Positions 59,716-64,000 of a stretch of 64,000 nt of DNA are shown one piece after another; the first letter of the stretch is position 1; each line of letters starts with the position of its first letter. The notes under the pieces were generated by a model that was given only the letters and a program-made list of their open reading frames with translations, searched no databases and had not been told where the DNA came from. The stretch lies in the NCBI RefSeq assembly GCF_016908875.1, contig NZ_JAFBES010000004.1, positions 124,001 to 188,000 on the forward strand, given 5' to 3'. Both the position numbers and the translations under genes were made by a program. This DNA comes from Bacillus ectoiniformans. GTDB lineage: Bacteria > Bacillota > Bacilli > Bacillales > Domibacillaceae.

Positions 59716-62667
59716 ATGATTGTAAAAAAAATGAAAGAAAACTACAAACGCTATCAAGCTAGCATTTCAAAGCTAACTTCAACTGAAAGTGTCTACAAAG
59801 CCGATCAGCAAAAGATGCTTCAATCCATTTTTGAAAATCATCCAGATGGAATATATACAATAGATTTAAAAGGAAATATTTTAGATTGCAATGCTCGAAT
59901 TCTTACTATGTTCGGCATGACTCAAAAGAAAGCTCAGACACACTTTAAACACTACTTATTAGCTTCCGAACTTCCAGCTGTTCAGCAGCATTTCACACGG
60001 GCTCTTCGCGGAGAAACAGTTCAGTACACAACAGTCGGACTTCATCAGGACGGGCATACCATAGATATTCATATCACAAACATTCCCCTAGTAATCGAAG
60101 GACAAATCATTGGCGTCTATGGCATTTGTAAAGATGTGACAGAGCTGACACGCGCAAGCCGGGAACTCGATAGGGTGAAGGACAATCTAAGCATGTCACA
60201 GAAAATTGCCCATATCGGCAGCTGGCAGCATGATATCCCTAATAAAGAGGCGTTATTGTCAAAACAAGCATGCGAAATTCTAGATATTGACTATAGCCGA
60301 ACGGCGAAATCACTCGATCAAGTCATTCAATATATCGAACACCAGGATGGCAATAAGCTCGTCAGTTTGATTCAACAAGCGACGCCTGAAAAGAACCGTT
60401 TTTATTTAGAGGCTGCCATCATTAGCGGCAAAGGGGAGAAAAAATCCTCTCTGATTGAAGGAATGGTGAAATTCTCTTCCAATGGAAAGCCTCTTCAAGT
60501 GAATGGTGTGATCCGTGAAGTGACGAAACTTAGAGAATTAGAGACTCGCCTCAGCCAGCTAACGAGCCGATCGAAGCAAATACTCGATTCATTGGACGTC
60601 GCTGTCTGGTCTCTCGATCCGATTGAAAATCAAGTCGTATTCTGTTCTGAAGGTGTCGAGAAGATCTATGGATTGCCGAAAGAGCAGTTCATCAACCAGC
60701 CTTCTGTCTGGTTCGATATGATCCACCCTGACGATCAGCAAACGGTGCTTTCTAAACAATCCGCTCTATATAATGGCGAAAAACTCCAGCATGAATACCG
60801 GATTATCACCCCGTTATTTCAAACAAAATGGGTGAGCGATAACAGCATACCGATCCTAGATGAAGAAGGCCGGCTCATACGCATTGATGGGTTAGTGACG
60901 GACATCACCGATCAAAAAGACTATGAACACCAAATGCAATTTATGACTAACCATGATTTTCTAACTAGATTGCCAAACCGCTATGCCTTCGAGCAAGATC
61001 TATTAACCCAGACGGATCAAGTGCCGATGTATATTTTATATGTCGACTTAGACCGTTTCGCTCAAGTCAATGACTCACTCGGTCATTCGGTTGGCGACGG
61101 GGTTATTAAAGAAACAGCGGCCAGATTACAGAAGCTGATTCCAAGTGAAGCGCTGCTCGCCCGAATTGGCGGAGACGAATTCGCCATTGCCATCAAAAGC
61201 ACAATGGATGATCCTGAGGACGTTGCAAAAACGATCATTAAACAAATGAAACGCCCATTTTTCATCGAAGAGTTTGAAATCATGTTGACGGTCAGCATCG
61301 GAATAAGCACGTATCCAGCCGACGGACAAGACCCTCACCAGCTTCTAAAAAACGCCTATACCGCAATGCTGCGAGTGAAGGAAGTTGGCCGTTCCACTTA
61401 TCGATTCTACACATCTTCCATGAATGTGGAATCTTATAAGCTCTTTCAATTAGAGAAGGATCTGCGTCACGCCTCGGCTTTAAACCAGCTATTCCTTGAA
61501 TATCAGCCAAAGGTCGATGCGAAAACCGGAAGAATTACCGGAGCCGAAGCGCTGATTCGCTGGAATCATCCAACATGGGGACGTGTATCTCCGAATGAAT
61601 TCATTCCGCTTGCTGAAGAGAACGGATTGATCTTAGAAATTGGCGACTGGGTCATTGAATCTGTGTGTGCTAACTTACGAACATGGATCGATGAAGGTAG
61701 AAAAGTGGTTCCCATCTCTCTAAATATCTCTCCTAAGAGATTCTTAAACCCAAGCTTTAAAGATGAGGTGAAGACCGCTATTAACAAACACCAGATTCCT
61801 CCAGAACTAATCGAAATAGAGATTACGGAGTCGGCTATCCTGCATCAAGAAAGCATCGTCAGAGAAATTATCCAAGATCTAAGAGAATTTGGTCTTAAAT
61901 TTTCATTAGATGATGTAGGAACTGGGTATTCTTCGATTTCCTATCTAATGAAATACGATTTGGATGCGATTAAAATTGACCGTGACCTCGTGCGCGATAT
62001 GTGCACAGATCCGAAGCGTCAAGCACTGATCAAAAGCATGGTGTATCTCGCGAAAGAACTCGACATTGATATTGTCTTAGAAGGTGTAGAGAGATTAGAG
62101 CAGCTGCAATTTTTCCAGCAGATTGAAGTGCCATCTATCCAAGGTTTCCTTTTCAGCAAACCAGTGCTGTCAAATAAATTCGTCGTATTATTGGAAAAAG
62201 GCCGGTTAAAGCCGATTCCTCCAGCGACCAAAAACGGGTTTGTGAATCGAAGAAAGTACTTTAGAGCTCACTTTCACCATCCGTTAAAAGGCATGATGAG
62301 CTTAAAAGAATTGAAAGGAAAGAAAGTGCAAGTCGGTAGTTCCCCGATCTTAATCAAGAACGTAGGCGTCGGCGGGCTTTGCTTCATCTCCAACATCAAC
62401 TTGCCGGTTCATCCAGAGCTTATCTTAGAAATGAACTTTAGCTTAAATGGCCGCGACCAAGCGTTCTTAGGTAAAATCAAATGGAAAGAAGACAGCGGAG
62501 ATGATCTGTATGAATACGGACTAGAGTTTGCTATTAACGAGGATCAGCGCTCTGACCTAATTCCGCTCTTAAACAAGCTGACCCTTCAGTTAAAAAGAGA
62601 CCCTTTCCCGAACGGCTACGACTGGCATTTAGAAGGACCTCGGGTGTTTTTCCAAAAAAATAAGTAA
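59716..62667 (+). CDS. PAS-GGDEF-EAL-PilZ cyclic-di-GMP signalling protein
   Basis: A 983-residue soluble multidomain protein. Three PAS-like domains occupy about residues 25-430 (IFENHPDGIYTIDLKGNILDCN; DSLDVAVWSLDPIENQVVF). A GGDEF domain follows with an intact GGDEF at 485-489, so it could make cyclic di-GMP. An EAL domain has an intact EAL at 611-613 and DDVGTGYSS, so it could degrade it. A C-terminal PilZ-like domain starts near 843 (RRKYFRAHF; NVGVGGLCF). There is no membrane segment. The ATG at 59716 follows AGGAAGAGAG; the frame is open 40 codons upstream without a binding site. PAS input probably decides which activity dominates. Confidence 0.92.
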   Translation: MIVKKMKENYKRYQASISKLTSTESVYKADQQKMLQSIFENHPDGIYTIDLKGNILDCNARILTMFGMTQKKAQTHFKHYLLASELPAVQQHFTRALRGETVQYTTVGLHQDGHTIDIHITNIPLVIEGQIIGVYGICKDVTELTRASRELDRVKDNLSMSQKIAHIGSWQHDIPNKEALLSKQACEILDIDYSRTAKSLDQVIQYIEHQDGNKLVSLIQQATPEKNRFYLEAAIISGKGEKKSSLIEGMVKFSSNGKPLQVNGVIREVTKLRELETRLSQLTSRSKQILDSLDVAVWSLDPIENQVVFCSEGVEKIYGLPKEQFINQPSVWFDMIHPDDQQTVLSKQSALYNGEKLQHEYRIITPLFQTKWVSDNSIPILDEEGRLIRIDGLVTDITDQKDYEHQMQFMTNHDFLTRLPNRYAFEQDLLTQTDQVPMYILYVDLDRFAQVNDSLGHSVGDGVIKETAARLQKLIPSEALLARIGGDEFAIAIKSTMDDPEDVAKTIIKQMKRPFFIEEFEIMLTVSIGISTYPADGQDPHQLLKNAYTAMLRVKEVGRSTYRFYTSSMNVESYKLFQLEKDLRHASALNQLFLEYQPKVDAKTGRITGAEALIRWNHPTWGRVSPNEFIPLAEENGLILEIGDWVIESVCANLRTWIDEGRKVVPISLNISPKRFLNPSFKDEVKTAINKHQIPPELIEIEITESAILHQESIVREIIQDLREFGLKFSLDDVGTGYSSISYLMKYDLDAIKIDRDLVRDMCTDPKRQALIKSMVYLAKELDIDIVLEGVERLEQLQFFQQIEVPSIQGFLFSKPVLSNKFVVLLEKGRLKPIPPATKNGFVNRRKYFRAHFHHPLKGMMSLKELKGKKVQVGSSPILIKNVGVGGLCFISNINLPVHPELILEMNFSLNGRDQAFLGKIKWKEDSGDDLYEYGLEFAINEDQRSDLIPLLNKLTLQLKRDPFPNGYDWHLEGPRVFFQKNK

Positions 62668-62678
62668 AATGACTTAAT

Positions 62679-62711
62679 CCCGAAACTGCTGGTGCTGTTT
62701 CGGGTTTTTTT
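62679..62711 (+). terminator. Rho-independent terminator
   Basis: CCCGAAAC and GTTTCGGG form a perfect 8-bp stem around a 10-nt loop, followed by seven T residues, just after the cyclic-di-GMP gene. Confidence 0.9.
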
Positions 62712-62740
62712 ATTTCATTTTGGCTGCGTTCTCGGGGAGG

Positions 62741-63645
62741 ATTCTTTCTAATTTGGGGGATATTCTTTCCGTTTTACCTATTATTCTTTCCAAATTGCCC
62801 AATATTCTTTCCATTCCATCTATTATTCTTTCCAAACTCCCCTATATTCCTGCAATCCGCTAAATATCGCCGGTGCCACGTCTCTTTCTTTCCATTTTGC
62901 GTAGAATTCTTTCCAATTTGACCTTTATTCTTTCCAATTTGCCCAATATTCTTTCCATTTCATCTATTATTCTTTCCAAACTCCCCTATCTTCCTGTCAA
63001 TCCGCTAAATTCCGCCGGTGCCACGTCTCTTTCTTTCCGTTTTGCGTAGAATTCTTTCTAATTTGACCTTTATTCTTTCCATATTGCCCGATACTCTTTC
63101 CATTTCATCTATTATTTTTTCCAAAGTCTCCTATATTCCTGCCAAACCGGCAAATCCCACTGGTGCCACGGTTCTTTCTTTCCGTATTGCGTATTATTCT
63201 TTCTAATTTGACCTTTATTCTTTCCACTTTGACCGATATTCTTTCCATTTCACCTATTATTCTTTCCAAATTCCTATATATTCCTGCCAAACCGCCAAAT
63301 CCGGCTGGTGCCACGATTCTTTCTTTCCGTTTGGCGTAGAATTCTTTCCAATTTGACCTTTATTCTTTCCATATTGCCCGATACTCTTTCCATTTCATCT
63401 ATTATTCTTTCCAAAATCCCCTACATTCCTGCCAAACCGCTAAATCCGGCTGGTGCCGCGTCTCATTCTTTCCGTTTGGCGTAGAATTCTTTCTAATTTG
63501 ACCTTTATTCTTTCCAATTTGACCAATATTCTTTCCAATTTGACCAATATTCTTTCCGTTTCACCTATTATTCTTTCCAAAATCCCATATATTCCTGCCA
63601 AACCACTAAATACCGCCGGTGCCACCGTTCTTTTCTCCAATCGCC
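62741..63645. repeat. 21-bp phased ATTCTTTC array no. 3 (145-bp higher-order unit)
   Basis: ATTCTTTC recurs every 21 bp (62741, 62762, 62783, 62804, 62825 and onward). The block ATTCTTTCYAATTTGACC starts at 62906, 63051, 63196, 63341 and 63486, exactly 145 bp apart each time. Each unit again equals six 21-mers plus a 19-mer; a variable segment containing GGTGCCACG replaces two octamers. It fills the space between convergent genes for two GGDEF proteins. From 63646 to 63765 I see no gene, only a short GCCGCC/GCGGC-rich dyad near 63690. Confidence 0.95.
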
Positions 63646-63765
63646 AGGTATTCGCTAATCCGATCCCATGCCTTAGCGCCGCCTCCGCTGCGGCTATCCG
63701 CAGCATGCTAATCCGTCACCACCGACTGCTTTTCGCCCGTATCAGCAGAAATATTCCCAAACACA

Positions 63766-63806
63766 AAAAAACCGGCAGCCACCCAATAAGAGTGGTTCCC
63801 GGTTTT
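63766..63806 (-). terminator. Terminator of the GGDEF protein gene
   Basis: ACCGG, GGAACCAC and their partners GTGGCTG and CCGGT form a long imperfect stem, followed on the minus strand by TTTTTTTG. Confidence 0.8.
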
Positions 63807-63808
63807 GC

Positions 63809-64000
63809 TCATGCTCCAAATATATGATACGTATTCCGATTTTCTTTTGCCCGATACAGCGCTTGATCAGCCTGCTGGATCAGCTTTTCTGCAGTTGTTT
63901 CGTCATTTGCATACAGAGCGACTCCCATGCTTGAAGTTGCTTGGATCGTATGTTCACTTAGCACATATTCTTTTCGAAGCTCCTCCATAATTCGCTCAGC
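63809..64000 (-). CDS. GGDEF-domain protein, C-terminal end (partial)
   Basis: Only the last 63 residues lie in the window. They match the end of a diguanylate cyclase domain: AERIMEELRKEY, ATSSMGVALYAND, then LIQQADQALYRAKENRNTYHIFGA and stop. The GGDEF signature itself lies beyond the window. It is convergent with the PAS-GGDEF-EAL-PilZ gene, so two cyclic-di-GMP enzymes flank repeat array no. 3. Confidence 0.85.
   Translation of the reverse strand, partial: AERIMEELRKEYVLSEHTIQATSSMGVALYANDETTAEKLIQQADQALYRAKENRNTYHIFGA

Noticed and set aside
63440-63706. 88-codon minus-strand frame with LERI heptads
   Set aside because: It is the same repeat artefact extended into unique DNA; start lacks a binding site.

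Overview
The window looks like a chromosomal segment of a spore-forming Bacillaceae species (Bacillus sensu lato). The evidence is a gerA-type germinant-receptor operon, Bacillus-type Fur boxes, cre-like sites, a TPP riboswitch in front of thiC, strong GGAGG ribosome binding sites with frequent TTG/GTG starts, and close resemblance of several proteins to B. subtilis families (SalA, YhfK, YlmA, GlcD/GlcF, ThiC). I see no rRNA, tRNA, insertion sequence, prophage or CRISPR array.

Layout. 0-4.7 kb: a Fur-controlled siderophore-iron uptake locus, with an ABC transporter (two permeases, ATPase and a partial FhuF-like protein) divergent from its lipoprotein receptor. 4.8-8.9 kb: a GntR/FCD regulator, then a CoA-transferase and alanine dehydrogenase pair whose promoter region carries a palindrome also found at the regulator's own start. 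9.2-12.1 kb: an ABC ATPase, a possible ADP-ribosyltransferase-fold protein behind a cre site, and salA. 12.2-22.5 kb: one long minus-strand operon for reductive pyrimidine breakdown (preT, preA, dihydropyrimidinase, NCS1 permease, omega-aminotransferase, semialdehyde dehydrogenase, malic enzyme). Alanine dehydrogenase and malic enzyme could supply or recycle the pyruvate that the aminotransferase needs. 22.7-26.6 kb: a small two-gene DNA-binding module and glcDF. 27.7-39.8 kb: a CPA1 antiporter, a germinant receptor, YitT-type membrane proteins, a secreted phosphodiesterase and several small genes. 39.8-47.6 kb: a defence island with a duplicated PD-(D/E)XK nuclease and a compact operon of NTP pyrophosphohydrolase, phosphorothioate-DNA HNH endonuclease, PLD-helicase and DUF262/HNH protein. 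47.7-59.2 kb: housekeeping and small membrane genes, a perfect 765-bp tandem duplication, and thiC under a TPP riboswitch. 59.7-64 kb: a PAS-GGDEF-EAL-PilZ protein facing a second, partial GGDEF protein.

The most unusual feature runs through the intergenic regions. Three long arrays (5.46-6.02, 26.65-27.60 and 62.74-63.65 kb) are built from the octamer GAAAGAAT/GAAAGATT (or its complement) repeated every 21 bp. They are organised into higher-order units of 124 bp (five 21-mers plus one 19-mer) or 145 bp (six 21-mers plus one 19-mer). Three shorter clusters (about 9.0, 35.7 and 54.7 kb) use a different core, CGCCG(A/T)TAGAA, with the same 21-bp spacing. Twenty-one bp is two turns of B-DNA, so every copy would face the same side of the helix. 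I know of no named family that fits, and this is my leading candidate for something undescribed.
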